A stretch of DNA of 52,160 nucleotides from Acidimicrobiia bacterium. Its GTDB lineage: Bacteria; Actinomycetota; Acidimicrobiia; Acidimicrobiales; Poriferisodalaceae. Within the stretch, counting starts at the first letter, position 1; the number at the start of each line of letters is the position of its first letter. The notes under the pieces were generated by a model. The model had not been told where the DNA came from and did not search any database. It saw only the letters and a program-made list of their open reading frames with translations. The stretch is from assembly GCA_022826045.1 (NCBI GenBank), contig JAJDVQ010000071.1, positions 1-52,160 on the forward strand, in the 5' to 3' direction. Below, in pieces: positions 1-8,065 of this stretch. A program made the translations under genes and the position numbers.

Positions 1-165
1 CCATGAGCAGCCCGTCACCAGCCGCCACAAGATCCCCTCAAAGCACAGCCGGTCCGATATCCGAGGCCGATGCCCGCCCTTGGGATGACGGTCAACGCGC
101 ACCGGCACCCTCGGCTCGACCGCTGCCCACACAGCATCCACTACCTCCGGCTCCAAAGCGCGCAT
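1..165 (-). CDS. IS5-family transposase, N-terminal fragment (runs off left edge)
   Basis: The minus strand encodes 55 residues from an ATG at 165 to the edge, containing VDAVWAAVEPRVPV, HRPRISDRLCFEGILWRLVTG and CSW. This is the N-terminal helical domain (DUF4096 type) of actinobacterial IS5-like transposases, in which a 'W..i.pllP' segment precedes 'R..lD.ILWvLrtG..W'. A GGAGG lies 11 bases before the ATG. The catalytic DDE domain would lie outside the window, so whether the element is intact cannot be judged. No clear terminal repeat of this element was found to the right of the start codon. The family call rests on motif recognition only. Confidence 0.72.
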   Translation of the reverse strand, partial: MRALEPEVVDAVWAAVEPRVPVRVDRHPKGGHRPRISDRLCFEGILWRLVTGCSW

Positions 166-438
166 GATGACACCGACCTCCACGGTCGTCGGGTTTGGGA
201 CAACCCGACCAATACACCGGGAAACCAGACGACCCGTGGACGGTCCCCCCCATCAATCCGCGCGGCCTCTAACTGGCAACAACTGGCACTAGATGATTGA
301 TTCCCAGGGGCTGAATCGCCCCGGGTTTCCTGGAGGCTCCGGGGGTCCCTGCCTTCCGACTGTCTCCGGCGGCCAGCCTGTTCGGGCCCCGAGGGTGCGG
401 CAAGACCACCACGGCATCTCGTCGGCGCATCGGTCTGC
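166..438. other. Non-coding junction between insertion-sequence debris and the DUF4143 gene
   Basis: No intact gene is visible. The stretch holds the upstream region of the IS5-type transposase, two direct copies of AACTGGCA near 272-289, an isolated IS3-type terminal repeat (312-340) and the start of an ABC ATPase scrap (from 378). It reads as a pile-up of old insertion and deletion events. Confidence 0.5.
312..340 (+). repeat. Orphan IS3/IS6110-like terminal inverted repeat
   Basis: The segment starts TGAATCGCCCCGGG and ends CTGGAGGCTC. It closely follows the terminal repeat of IS6110-like IS3-family elements (TGAACCGCCCCGG...GTCCGGAGACTC, from memory). In this orientation the element should extend to the right, but the sequence there shows no orfA or orfB and instead an ABC ATPase fragment. 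It is therefore best read as a lone end left after a deletion. No partner end was found in the window. Confidence 0.5.
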
Positions 439-458
439 TCACGGGCCGAGTGCGGTGA
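378..458 (+). pseudogene. Scrap of an ABC-transporter ATPase (Walker A region)
   Basis: Reading from 378 gives LFGPRGCGKTTT followed by an arginine-rich bridge and RIGLLTGR, then a TGA at 456-458. ABC ATPases have 'LlGPNGAGKTTTlrmi.GLltp.'. The spacing and the GLLTG block match, but nothing upstream or downstream continues the domain. It overlaps the 3' end of the convergent DUF4143 gene. A chance P-loop cannot be excluded; the second matching block is what favours a true relic. Confidence 0.4.
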
Positions 459-1776
459 GGGGCGCCACGGTGACGCCGTCGGCTCGACGGTAGGCGGCGG
501 TGCCGAAGGCGGTCACGATGAGGTGCGCCGTCGGCGGGGATCTGCGGGAGACGTCTATTCGGCGCGACACGGCCAGCAGCTTTGCGGCGGCTTCGTCCAG
601 CATGTCCTCATTGCCGCCCAGCTTCGCTTCGACCGCGATCCACCGGCCGTCGCGTGTTTCGAGAACAGCGTCGAGTTCCCCGCCCCGGTGGTCCTGGTGA
701 TGGAACACCGCGATGTCGCCAGCGTCGCAGTACACCCGCAGGTCGCGCATGGCCAGCGACTCGAACAGCAGGCCGAGCGAGCGCATGTCGCGTGCGAGCC
801 GGTCTGGACCCACCCCGAGCGCGGCAGCAGCGAGCGAAGGGTCAGCCAGGTGCCGCTTGGGGGACTGCCGGGCCGGGCGCCCGGACATCATGTGCGGCGA
901 CCATGCCGGAACGTCGTCGAGGATGAACAAGCGCTCCAGCGCGTCGAGATAGCGGCTGACTGTCTGGTGGTTGAGCCGCGCTCCATCGCCTGCTGTGTCT
1001 CTGGCCAACGACGCCTGCGAAGCAGTTGTCGACACGTTGCGCGCTATCGAGCGCAGCAACCGCCGCACCTTGACCGGATCATGGGATGAGCCGGTCTCCG
1101 CCGGGACATCGACGCGTGCCGACTCGTCCAGGTAGGACACCAGCAGATCTTGGCTCGCCTGCGCGCTCAGCCCGATGTGGCGGGGCCAGCCGCCGACGCA
1201 GATGAACTCAGCGAGGTGCTGAGCATCGATGTGCGGGGCCAGCACGGAATAGGCCTCTCCTGCCAGCAGCCCGCTGATGGACACTTCGCCGGTCGCATGG
1301 CCCAGCTCGTGCAATGACATGGGGCGCAACCGGATGCGCATCAGGCGCCCCGCCCCCGAGTGGCGGGTGACGGCGTCGGCTCGGGAATAGGAGCCTGTGA
1401 AGATGAACTTGCCGGCAGCGCCGTCCAAGTCGGAGATGCCGCGGGCCGCATCCCAGACCTCCGGTGCGCGCTGCCACTCGTCGACCAGCCTGGGCCGACC
1501 GCCGTCAAGCAGTGCCTCACGGGTGATGGTGCGCGCAGCACTGAGTGCGTTGGGATCCTCGGCCAGCATCATCTTGCTGCGCGATCGACTCAGCCCCAGC
1601 CATGTCTTGCCGCACCCTTTGGGGCCTTCGATGAGCACCATCGGCGCCGCAGCGAGCGCCCGCTCCAAGCGGGCCTCCGCAAGGCGGGGCGAATACCCCT
1701 CAGGCGTCAGGCAGCCCGATGCCGTCACGCTCGTGACCTCACCCGAATCGCTCAGTGAATAGAGCGTTTTCCACAA
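439..1776 (-). CDS. AAA-type ATPase with DUF4143 C-terminal domain
   Basis: This is a P-loop ATPase of the large, mostly uncharacterised AAA+DUF4143 group common in mobile regions. Visible are a Walker A GPKGCGKT (about residues 52-59), a Walker B-like RLVDEWQ (about 97), a sensor-like FIFTGSYSRAD, and a C-terminal nuclease-fold segment with GGELDAV then WIAVEAKLGG, the D-(x)n-E-x-K pattern of PD-(D/E)XK folds. At 445 aa it is close to family length. The ATG at 1776 is the longest start. A TACACT hexamer at 1781-1786 would place transcription start near 1774, which favours the GTG at 1728, preceded by GGTGAGG. The upstream 1772-1815 stretch is notably AT-rich. Some relatives are proposed antitoxin or defence proteins; no function is proven for this one. 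Confidence 0.82.
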   Translation of the reverse strand: MWKTLYSLSDSGEVTSVTASGCLTPEGYSPRLAEARLERALAAAPMVLIEGPKGCGKTWLGLSRSRSKMMLAEDPNALSAARTITREALLDGGRPRLVDEWQRAPEVWDAARGISDLDGAAGKFIFTGSYSRADAVTRHSGAGRLMRIRLRPMSLHELGHATGEVSISGLLAGEAYSVLAPHIDAQHLAEFICVGGWPRHIGLSAQASQDLLVSYLDESARVDVPAETGSSHDPVKVRRLLRSIARNVSTTASQASLARDTAGDGARLNHQTVSRYLDALERLFILDDVPAWSPHMMSGRPARQSPKRHLADPSLAAAALGVGPDRLARDMRSLGLLFESLAMRDLRVYCDAGDIAVFHHQDHRGGELDAVLETRDGRWIAVEAKLGGNEDMLDEAAAKLLAVSRRIDVSRRSPPTAHLIVTAFGTAAYRRADGVTVAPLTALGP

Positions 1777-1951
1777 TTTGAGTGTAGCAAAATACTGGCT
1801 CTAAATGTAGTGTTTACACAGCGCAGGAACGGATCCATCGTCGCCGACACCCGCCGGGCAATCGCGCCACCGGTGCCCGCCGCCTCACGGGGAAGGCCAT
1901 TTGCCGTGTCGTGGCCGTGTGCAGCCGCGAGACCACACTTGCTCGCTTGCG

Positions 1952-3406
1952 CTACGACTGCAGTACCGGGCTGAGTGGCCCGAGAGTGGGCAGCAAGGCA
2001 CTGAGCGACGCTGCATAACCGAGCGGGATTGTGACGGCATTGCCGATCCATTTCGACAGTTGCGCTCGGGTGGCGAGTTGGCCCGGCTTTGGTTCAAAGC
2101 AGTACGCGTCAGGGAACCCTTGCAGTCGAGCAGCTTCGGCATGATTGAGTGTGCGTGGCTCGTGCGGATGAACGAACCGGCCGCGCCCAGGAGTCGTATA
2201 GCCGGTCGTGATTGTGGGAGCAGGCTGGTCCGCACGCATCCGCCCGTATGCAGCACCATAGGTCGTCCCGTCACGATGGCAGTCAGGTCGTTCCTTGAGA
2301 GCCAAGTCATGCTCGTCGTTCTCAAAGAGCCATTGAATACGGTCTCGATTGGTCTGCGTGAGCTCAGTCGGCTCATGAAGCCAAGAATCATGCGATAGGC
2401 GCTGCTCGCCGCCGATGGCCCACATCACTGACCGACCATGCGGGTCACGCAGCGCCGCGGCGACATCGGTGAGTGGCAGCGGCCCGCTCTCGCACCCGTC
2501 CACCGGCATACGCGCAATCAGGAAATGCCGCTTGCGCGTCTGGGGCCAGCCCATGTCGTCTGCTGCAAGCACTCCATCGGTGACCCCGTACCCGTGCGCC
2601 TCAAGCAATGCACGTGCGCTGTCAACAACGCGATCCTTGTCATGAATCACGGAAGTGACGTTCTCAATAACGACCGCCCGCGCTCGACAAGCCAGCGCGA
2701 ATGCCACCGCACAGAGGTACAGATGGTTCCGACGGTCGCTGCGCCGAGTGTGGTTGTTCAGATTGGAATGCCCCTGGCATGGGGGCCCTGCGACTACTAG
2801 GTCCACTCCTGCAGAGCACTGCGCTACATCCTCATCCAGCAGTTCCGGCGCGTAAACGAAGGTCGCAGTTTCGCCTTCTCCCCGCACTCGGTAGTCAACT
2901 AGGGCTTGTACCGATTCGTCAACAAGCCGTCTCGCGCGATGGTTGCGACCGAAGACGGCCAAGGCATCGGCATCGGCATCAACGGCCAGTTCGCATCGAA
3001 TCTGCTGCCCCATTTCAGCCGCGGCGAGAGTCACCCCAGCCGTCAAGCCGCCGACACCACAGAACAGATCGATAGTTCGAACCTGGCTCAGATCCGTGGG
3101 GCACAAGCCATCTTGAGGCGTCAAGTGTAAGTGAGAGTCCACGACTGGAGCCGTTGACGGCGCGGCATCTTCGCCTCGGCCGCCAGTCGACACGGACGGG
3201 CTTGCTCCAGCCAGTACTGCCTTCCACCACGCACCTTGTGGGTCGCTGTACGCCTCATGCTCAATGGCACGAGTGAACTCATTGCTGAGGGTGGCCCCAG
3301 CATTCAGACTGATTTCTGACTCCAGCCGATATCTGCCGACATTGACCACACGCCTCAGCAAGCGCTCCTGCGCTGTAACCGCGCTCACGTCGATTGCCGT
3401 TCCCAC
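1952..3406 (-). CDS. DNA (cytosine-5-)-methyltransferase
   Basis: This 484 aa protein has all the main C5-methyltransferase motifs: motif I TIDLFCGVGGLTAG (111-124, SAM binding), motif IV GPPCQGHSN with the catalytic Cys at 210, motif VI ENV (248-250), motif VIII QTRKRHFLIA, motif IX RLQGFPD (426-432) and motif X WIGNAVTIPL. Between VIII and IX lies a target-recognition region of about 120 residues. An extra N-terminal segment of about 105 residues has no match I recognise. It is the last gene of a four-gene operon: its GTG start at 3406 overlaps the preceding gene by 22 bases, indicating translational coupling. Family knowledge assigns self-protection by methylation. The operon context suggests a restriction or other defence system rather than a housekeeping methylase. 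Confidence 0.93.
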   Translation of the reverse strand: MGTAIDVSAVTAQERLLRRVVNVGRYRLESEISLNAGATLSNEFTRAIEHEAYSDPQGAWWKAVLAGASPSVSTGGRGEDAAPSTAPVVDSHLHLTPQDGLCPTDLSQVRTIDLFCGVGGLTAGVTLAAAEMGQQIRCELAVDADADALAVFGRNHRARRLVDESVQALVDYRVRGEGETATFVYAPELLDEDVAQCSAGVDLVVAGPPCQGHSNLNNHTRRSDRRNHLYLCAVAFALACRARAVVIENVTSVIHDKDRVVDSARALLEAHGYGVTDGVLAADDMGWPQTRKRHFLIARMPVDGCESGPLPLTDVAAALRDPHGRSVMWAIGGEQRLSHDSWLHEPTELTQTNRDRIQWLFENDEHDLALKERPDCHRDGTTYGAAYGRMRADQPAPTITTGYTTPGRGRFVHPHEPRTLNHAEAARLQGFPDAYCFEPKPGQLATRAQLSKWIGNAVTIPLGYAASLSALLPTLGPLSPVLQS

Positions 3407-4173
3407 AGTTCGCCCACCAAGTCGTCGGCAGCTGCGTCGTCAAGCATCGCTGGTGCCAAGTTGACCAGCGTGCGATTCAATTGCTTGGCGAATTCGCGCA
3501 GAGGGTCCCTGTTGAGACGGGTTGCCTCGGCGGCTTGACGCCGAACGAGGGCGCGCACGATGGGCGGGTGCTCGCCAGCCACCACTCGCAGAATGTGGCT
3601 GCGCCAAAAATCGGTGCCTTGGCGTACGGCGCTGGCCAGATGAGCGTGAGCCACTCCACCCAAGCACCGCACCCGAAGGTACATCCGCAACGGCACGCAC
3701 TCATCCGGTTTACGACCGTCCACGTAGGCACCCAAGTTTCTTGACGCGGCGATGGTGCCGCCTTCGACCATCACGGGCGCGAACGCGCGGGGTTCTCGCC
3801 ACGCGGCAAAGTTCCATACATGAGCCAGTGCAACGTAACGCCAGAAGCCCGGGTCGTCGAGCGCTGACGGCTCGATTCCTGTGCCGACGACTGCGCTGTA
3901 CACAAATGCCGCCGCCTCGCCTTCCACCATGTCCTGATCCGGGGCCGTCGCGGTGCCGTCGAGATCACGACTTGTTGCAGCGAGAGCCTCAACCTGCACC
4001 CGCGCATGCTCCAGAGGGGTCACATCGATGCGTGAGCCGCTGCCTGTCCAGCCGATGCCGTCGCGCGTGTCAGTCGCCAAGTCTTCGACCTCGTTGCTTT
4101 CGCCGCTGTGCATCTGACGGATGCGTTCCTCGGCCACTGCCATAGCGGTTCGCAGCGGCAAGTGGGGGTACAT
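3385..4173 (-). CDS. Hypothetical protein of the GHKL/methyltransferase operon (possibly DUF6339)
   Basis: The 262 aa product has no signal peptide or membrane segment. Its central region contains FWRYVALAHVWNFAAWREP followed by an arginine- and aromatic-rich stretch (LRMYLRVRCLGG, DFWRSHILRVVAGEHP). This resembles my memory of DUF6339 proteins, which sit next to methylases in actinobacterial restriction-like loci; the name is uncertain. No nuclease (PD-D/EXK, HNH, GIY-YIG, PLD) or helicase motif is evident. The ATG at 4173 overlaps the previous stop by one base (TGATG), and its 3' end overlaps the methyltransferase start, so it is an obligate part of the operon. Confidence 0.75.
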   Translation of the reverse strand: MYPHLPLRTAMAVAEERIRQMHSGESNEVEDLATDTRDGIGWTGSGSRIDVTPLEHARVQVEALAATSRDLDGTATAPDQDMVEGEAAAFVYSAVVGTGIEPSALDDPGFWRYVALAHVWNFAAWREPRAFAPVMVEGGTIAASRNLGAYVDGRKPDECVPLRMYLRVRCLGGVAHAHLASAVRQGTDFWRSHILRVVAGEHPPIVRALVRRQAAEATRLNRDPLREFAKQLNRTLVNLAPAMLDDAAADDLVGELWERQST

Positions 4174-5177
4174 CAGGTCTGGCCCTTGAGTGACGAAACC
4201 GCAGCCCTTCGCAACCGAAGACGGTCTTGAGCGATTGCGAGGACCTCAGCCGGCGACTTGACACAGGTGTGAAGCAGGGCTTCCAACCGCTCGCCATCGG
4301 CATTGCGATCCGCCAACAGGAGCACGATCCGGCCGATCAGGCTCTCCCGAATATCGTCGATGCGTTCCTGAGGCGTCGATGTACCACAAGTCGCGGCGCT
4401 GTACCGATGCAGTACCGCAGCTACGAACTCAGCAAACAACCAGCGCTGCAGGACCTCCGCTGTGCCTGATCGCGCCTGAGCGTCGATGGCCTGAAGCAGT
4501 TCCTCATCGACCCAGAAAGTGCACACGTCGGCGCTATCGGCTTCCGCGTCGGCCACGTCACCGTCAAATTCAGCAAACGTGACAGTTCCCTCAGGCAAAC
4601 CCAACTCGGTGCGCTTCTCACTGTCAAGCGGCTGGGGCCGAAACAACTCCGCGTCCTCCCAGCAACGCACGCGAAATCTGGCGTGCGACAGCCAGGTGCC
4701 AATGCGCCACGGGACCAGCGGCACCCGTTGATCCGGGGACAGTGTCTGTGCGAGAGCGAGGTAGCAGTCAACCGTTACGCCGTGGGTTGCGGCGCGAAAC
4801 ACCTCACGCCGTTCACCGGCCTGGGATTCATCCAGTCGAGGCACGCGCGTCAGTGCGCTTGGATCGTCCAGTGAATGACAGTAGACAACTTCGCTGGACT
4901 TGAGGTAGCCCGAACGAGCGGCGACTACCAAACAAGTGTCAGCGAGCCTCAACTCGGTACCGAGCACCCCTTCACGCAGACGTTGCACGAAGTCTGCGAA
5001 GCAATCCTGTGGCGCCAAGTGCAATGTGACGGCGCACCGCTCGAAATCCTCACGAATGGAAACCGATGCGCCAGCGAGGCACTGCTCACGGCCGAAGGAG
5101 AGAACCGTGCCAGCGAAGAGTCCGTCAAGTCGTGGATCCGTCCGAAATGGACGAACCGTGCGTTTCTCGCTACTCAC
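4173..5177 (-). CDS. Hypothetical protein of the GHKL/methyltransferase operon
   Basis: I do not recognise this 334 aa family. It is soluble, acidic in the middle (EFDGDVADAEADSADV, about residues 203-218), with a helical C-terminal third (ELLQAIDAQARSGTAEVLQ, LLHTCVKSPAEVLAIAQDRL). No P-loop, catalytic nuclease motif, zinc site or DNA-binding helix-turn-helix is obvious. It starts with ATG at 5177, overlapping the GHKL gene stop by four bases (ATGA), and ends one base into the next start. Such coupling argues for fixed stoichiometry with its neighbours. By position it is the main candidate for an unrecognised effector, or for a structural adaptor between the ATPase and the methyltransferase. 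Confidence 0.75.
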   Translation of the reverse strand: MSSEKRTVRPFRTDPRLDGLFAGTVLSFGREQCLAGASVSIREDFERCAVTLHLAPQDCFADFVQRLREGVLGTELRLADTCLVVAARSGYLKSSEVVYCHSLDDPSALTRVPRLDESQAGERREVFRAATHGVTVDCYLALAQTLSPDQRVPLVPWRIGTWLSHARFRVRCWEDAELFRPQPLDSEKRTELGLPEGTVTFAEFDGDVADAEADSADVCTFWVDEELLQAIDAQARSGTAEVLQRWLFAEFVAAVLHRYSAATCGTSTPQERIDDIRESLIGRIVLLLADRNADGERLEALLHTCVKSPAEVLAIAQDRLRLRRAAVSSLKGQT

Positions 5178-7201
5178 CGGCTGTCGCTCATACCGTCATT
5201 CGACGAAGGCTGAGCCTGCATAGACACCAGTTCGGCTTCCACGCTCAGCGCTCCTGACCATTCTGGATTGTAGGGGTCGCTCTCATACCCGAACTTGGCG
5301 GTCTCATGCGCCCTCAGCCGACCTCGATATGTGCCGACCCGACCGTCTACTTCCTCAAACTCCTCAGGCCCGGTGACGAGCAGCGCCACATCAGCAGCTT
5401 CCTTGCGATCGGCACCCTCGAACTGATAGCGCACTCGTACCTCAATAAGGTCACCTTCCGGGACTGTCGGAGTGTGATGTTCGCTGAATCTGATCGATGC
5501 CCTTCCTGTCAAACGAACACCGCCGTTCGGCGCAGGTTCCAAACGCTCACCGGGATGAATGGAAAGCAGCCGAGGCGGAGGCGGCGGGGGTGGATCCTGT
5601 GGATCTGGGCCCCTCACACTGCCTTCAAGCTGGCGGGCCAACTCGTCCCAGACGGGGAGCTTCAAGTCACGATTCGGCTTGGGCTTTGGCTTGATGTCCT
5701 TGCGGAACCTATTGACGTGGCTCGTGATGCGCCGCAGCAGGGTCTTGGCCAGAGCCGCCGAGTCAGGAGGCACATCGCCAGAACCGGCATCGGTGTGCCA
5801 AGCATCGTGCGCCTTCGGCTCAGTGTCTCTCAACATGTCGTCCGAATCGGCCGATGCTACGAACGTTCCTCGAATGTGGGGCGCTGCGCGCGCTGCCTCA
5901 AAGTACTCGACCACCATGCGCGGCCCGCGGACGAGGGCTACCAGACTGCAGTGCTCGGCCTCAGGACTTGTCGAGTCGTCAACCGAATCGTTCCCCACAT
6001 TGCCGGTGTCGCCGACAGATTCCGCGTCTCCCGCAGCGCTTGTTCCCCGGCCGACCCCGACTGTTGGAAATGACCAACCGTCGGGGTCACTGGCCAAGGC
6101 AACCGTGCCCGGGTGCTTGACACTTTCGATCGCTCCCAAACGGTGCTCGCGGTAACGATCTCGCTTGGAATCCGGTGGCGTCAACGCGTTGCTGAACGTA
6201 TCCAGAAATGCCTTCAGATCGGGGTTCTGCTTGGGCCTTGGATGACGCTCACGGCCGTCTGCCGTCTCATCGGTGACCGATACCTCGAATGCCAGTTCGT
6301 CGTCACACAGCGCCGGCCACCAGAATCGCTCAGTGGCGTTCAACAAGCCGTCGGCGTCAACTGTCGGCTCGATGACCAGCAACGTGGTCCCAAGCTGAGC
6401 CGACTCGCTCGCGCTGCGAAGTGAGATGCCGACGTTCCGGGCTACCTCGTCCGCGTGTTGATTCGCATAGGGCACTCCCTTGCCCTCGTCGGTTCGGTCG
6501 CTGAACCAACGCGTACCGTTGAAGCTGTTGCCCTGAAGCGGATGGCTGCCCCAGTAGGTCATGCCCAGCAGACGACGGGTCACGCCGGGGTCGTCCGGGT
6601 GCTCTGGAAAACATGTGTAGGCCACGACGGTGCGTATCGCCGAACCGCGGATCAAGCCTGCCTTGCCATATCCGTACGAGCCGCCCCTGCCCGAGGTGGA
6701 CGGCGTGATGCCCAACGAGCACATCGCCTTGAACAACTTCGAGCGGTCTCCTATCCAGGGGCCGCCCATCCCGCCTCCGTGTTCCTCCGACACCTCGAGC
6801 ACCCGCAGCGCGCGACCTTCGTTCAGGCGCGACAGGCAGTCCCGTTCACTCAGCCCAAGCATCCGGCGACCGTCGGTCCCGTGCTCGGCGCGGACGTCGG
6901 CAACCCGCCGAGCCAAGTCGTCCAGCCCAAGCTCCTCAACAATGCGCTGACGGTCGCTGCCTTCCAGGTCGTACAGCCGAAATCGAACCGCGAAATCCTC
7001 CGGGCCGCGCTCTTCGTACCGCTCGCGGGCCGCGTCCCATGAGTTCTGGATGGCTTCACGCACTAGCAGCACGGCCTCAGCGGAGATGTGATCCGCGGCG
7101 AAGATGCCGGGTTCCTTCACCGTTTCGTTCTTGAACTCCTTGGAGAAATCACCGCTCACAGCAGTAAGCCCCGCATCAATCTCCTGCCAGAACCACGGCA
7201 C
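5174..7201 (-). CDS. GHKL (Hsp90/MutL/MORC-like) ATPase of a putative defence operon
   Basis: The N-terminal part carries GHKL ATPase signatures (numbering from the GTG at 7201): an N-box VREAIQNSWDAA (about 48-59, Glu49 catalytic and Asn53 Mg-binding), a G1-like EVSEEHGGGMGG (136-147) and a glycine-rich lid GRGGSYGYGKAG (171-182). A proline run (PPPPPPP) separates it from a C-terminal beta-rich segment. Hsp90-like/MORC ATPases in restriction-type operons have been described by comparative genomics, where they are thought to clamp or remodel DNA. The frame is open up to a GTG at 7318, but those 39 residues are Cys/Arg-rich and unlike the rest, so the GTG at 7201 (VPWFWQEIDAGL) is preferred. 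A CATAAT hexamer at 7333-7338 could be a -10. It is the first gene of the four-gene operon. Confidence 0.85.
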   Translation of the reverse strand: MPWFWQEIDAGLTAVSGDFSKEFKNETVKEPGIFAADHISAEAVLLVREAIQNSWDAARERYEERGPEDFAVRFRLYDLEGSDRQRIVEELGLDDLARRVADVRAEHGTDGRRMLGLSERDCLSRLNEGRALRVLEVSEEHGGGMGGPWIGDRSKLFKAMCSLGITPSTSGRGGSYGYGKAGLIRGSAIRTVVAYTCFPEHPDDPGVTRRLLGMTYWGSHPLQGNSFNGTRWFSDRTDEGKGVPYANQHADEVARNVGISLRSASESAQLGTTLLVIEPTVDADGLLNATERFWWPALCDDELAFEVSVTDETADGRERHPRPKQNPDLKAFLDTFSNALTPPDSKRDRYREHRLGAIESVKHPGTVALASDPDGWSFPTVGVGRGTSAAGDAESVGDTGNVGNDSVDDSTSPEAEHCSLVALVRGPRMVVEYFEAARAAPHIRGTFVASADSDDMLRDTEPKAHDAWHTDAGSGDVPPDSAALAKTLLRRITSHVNRFRKDIKPKPKPNRDLKLPVWDELARQLEGSVRGPDPQDPPPPPPPRLLSIHPGERLEPAPNGGVRLTGRASIRFSEHHTPTVPEGDLIEVRVRYQFEGADRKEAADVALLVTGPEEFEEVDGRVGTYRGRLRAHETAKFGYESDPYNPEWSGALSVEAELVSMQAQPSSNDGMSDSR

Positions 7202-7354
7202 GCCACCCGACAACGCACTCACCCGCCCGCGTACCTGCGCCAAGCCGGCGCAAGGGCATGATTTTCGGGGTGCTCCACCTTCGCTGCGGTGCTGAGAGGC
7301 GTCCTTGCGGCAGTGCACATCATCGGCGACAGATTATGCAGATGTCAGCGCCCG

Positions 7355-8056
7355 TTAGCGCAGGCCGATGCGGTCGAGGACTGTGGGGGGATCGGCGAGG
7401 AGCCCGGTGTAGAAGGTGCCGAACTTGCCGTAGACGGCGCTGGCCTCGTCGTAGCGCATCGTGTACACGACGTCCTTGAGATCATCGAGGTGCTCGCCGA
7501 ACAGCGTCACGCCCCACTCGAAGTCGTCGACGCCGGTGGATCCGGTCACCACCTGCAGGATGCGGCCCCGGAACTTGCGGCCTGACGCGCCGTGTTCGTG
7601 CATCAGCTCGCGGCGGGTGTCGTACGGCAGTGTGAACCAGTTGCCGCTGCCTTCGGCCACCGCACCTCGGCGCTTCGACATGGGGTAGAAGCAGAATGCC
7701 CGCTTGCCCTCGGGCGGCAGTTGCGGGTAGAGCCGTGGAGTTTTCATCTCGGGCGGCAGGTCGGGCGCGTACTCACTCACCTCGGTCATCGAGACGTAGC
7801 TGTCGGCGACCTCGAGACCGGCCTGCTGGAGTTGCGTCTGCAGGCTGCGCAGCCGCCACAGGTCGGGACCCAGCGCCATGAAGCCGACGTCGGCCTTGTG
7901 CCCCAGCACGGCCACGGTCAGCACCTGGTGGTCACTGTCGGCAGTGGCCTCGACAGCGGCCAGCACACCCGGGCGGTCGGCAGCGGGGGTCAGCTTGCAG
8001 AACAGGTGCAGCACGCCCCATCCGACCGACGTCGTCACCTCTGGCATCTGTGACAC
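7355..8056 (-). CDS. hemQ: HemQ, coproheme decarboxylase (chlorite-dismutase family)
   Basis: This enzyme catalyses peroxide-dependent oxidative decarboxylation of coproheme to heme b, the last step of the coproporphyrin-dependent pathway of Gram-positives. The 233 aa sequence has the family block CFYPMSKRR, whose Tyr124 and Lys128 match the catalytic Tyr and substrate-binding Lys of characterised HemQ, then a His-rich HEHG proximal region and GSTGVDDFEWGVTLFGEHLDDLKD near the C-terminus. Length is normal. The start at 8056 is a GTG; an ATG nine bases later is equally possible. No other heme gene is adjacent. It lies upstream of and co-directional with the defence operon, 36 bases from the earliest possible start of that operon. 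Confidence 0.95.
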   Translation of the reverse strand: MSQMPEVTTSVGWGVLHLFCKLTPAADRPGVLAAVEATADSDHQVLTVAVLGHKADVGFMALGPDLWRLRSLQTQLQQAGLEVADSYVSMTEVSEYAPDLPPEMKTPRLYPQLPPEGKRAFCFYPMSKRRGAVAEGSGNWFTLPYDTRRELMHEHGASGRKFRGRILQVVTGSTGVDDFEWGVTLFGEHLDDLKDVVYTMRYDEASAVYGKFGTFYTGLLADPPTVLDRIGLR

Positions 8057-8065
8057 CCGCGCAGC

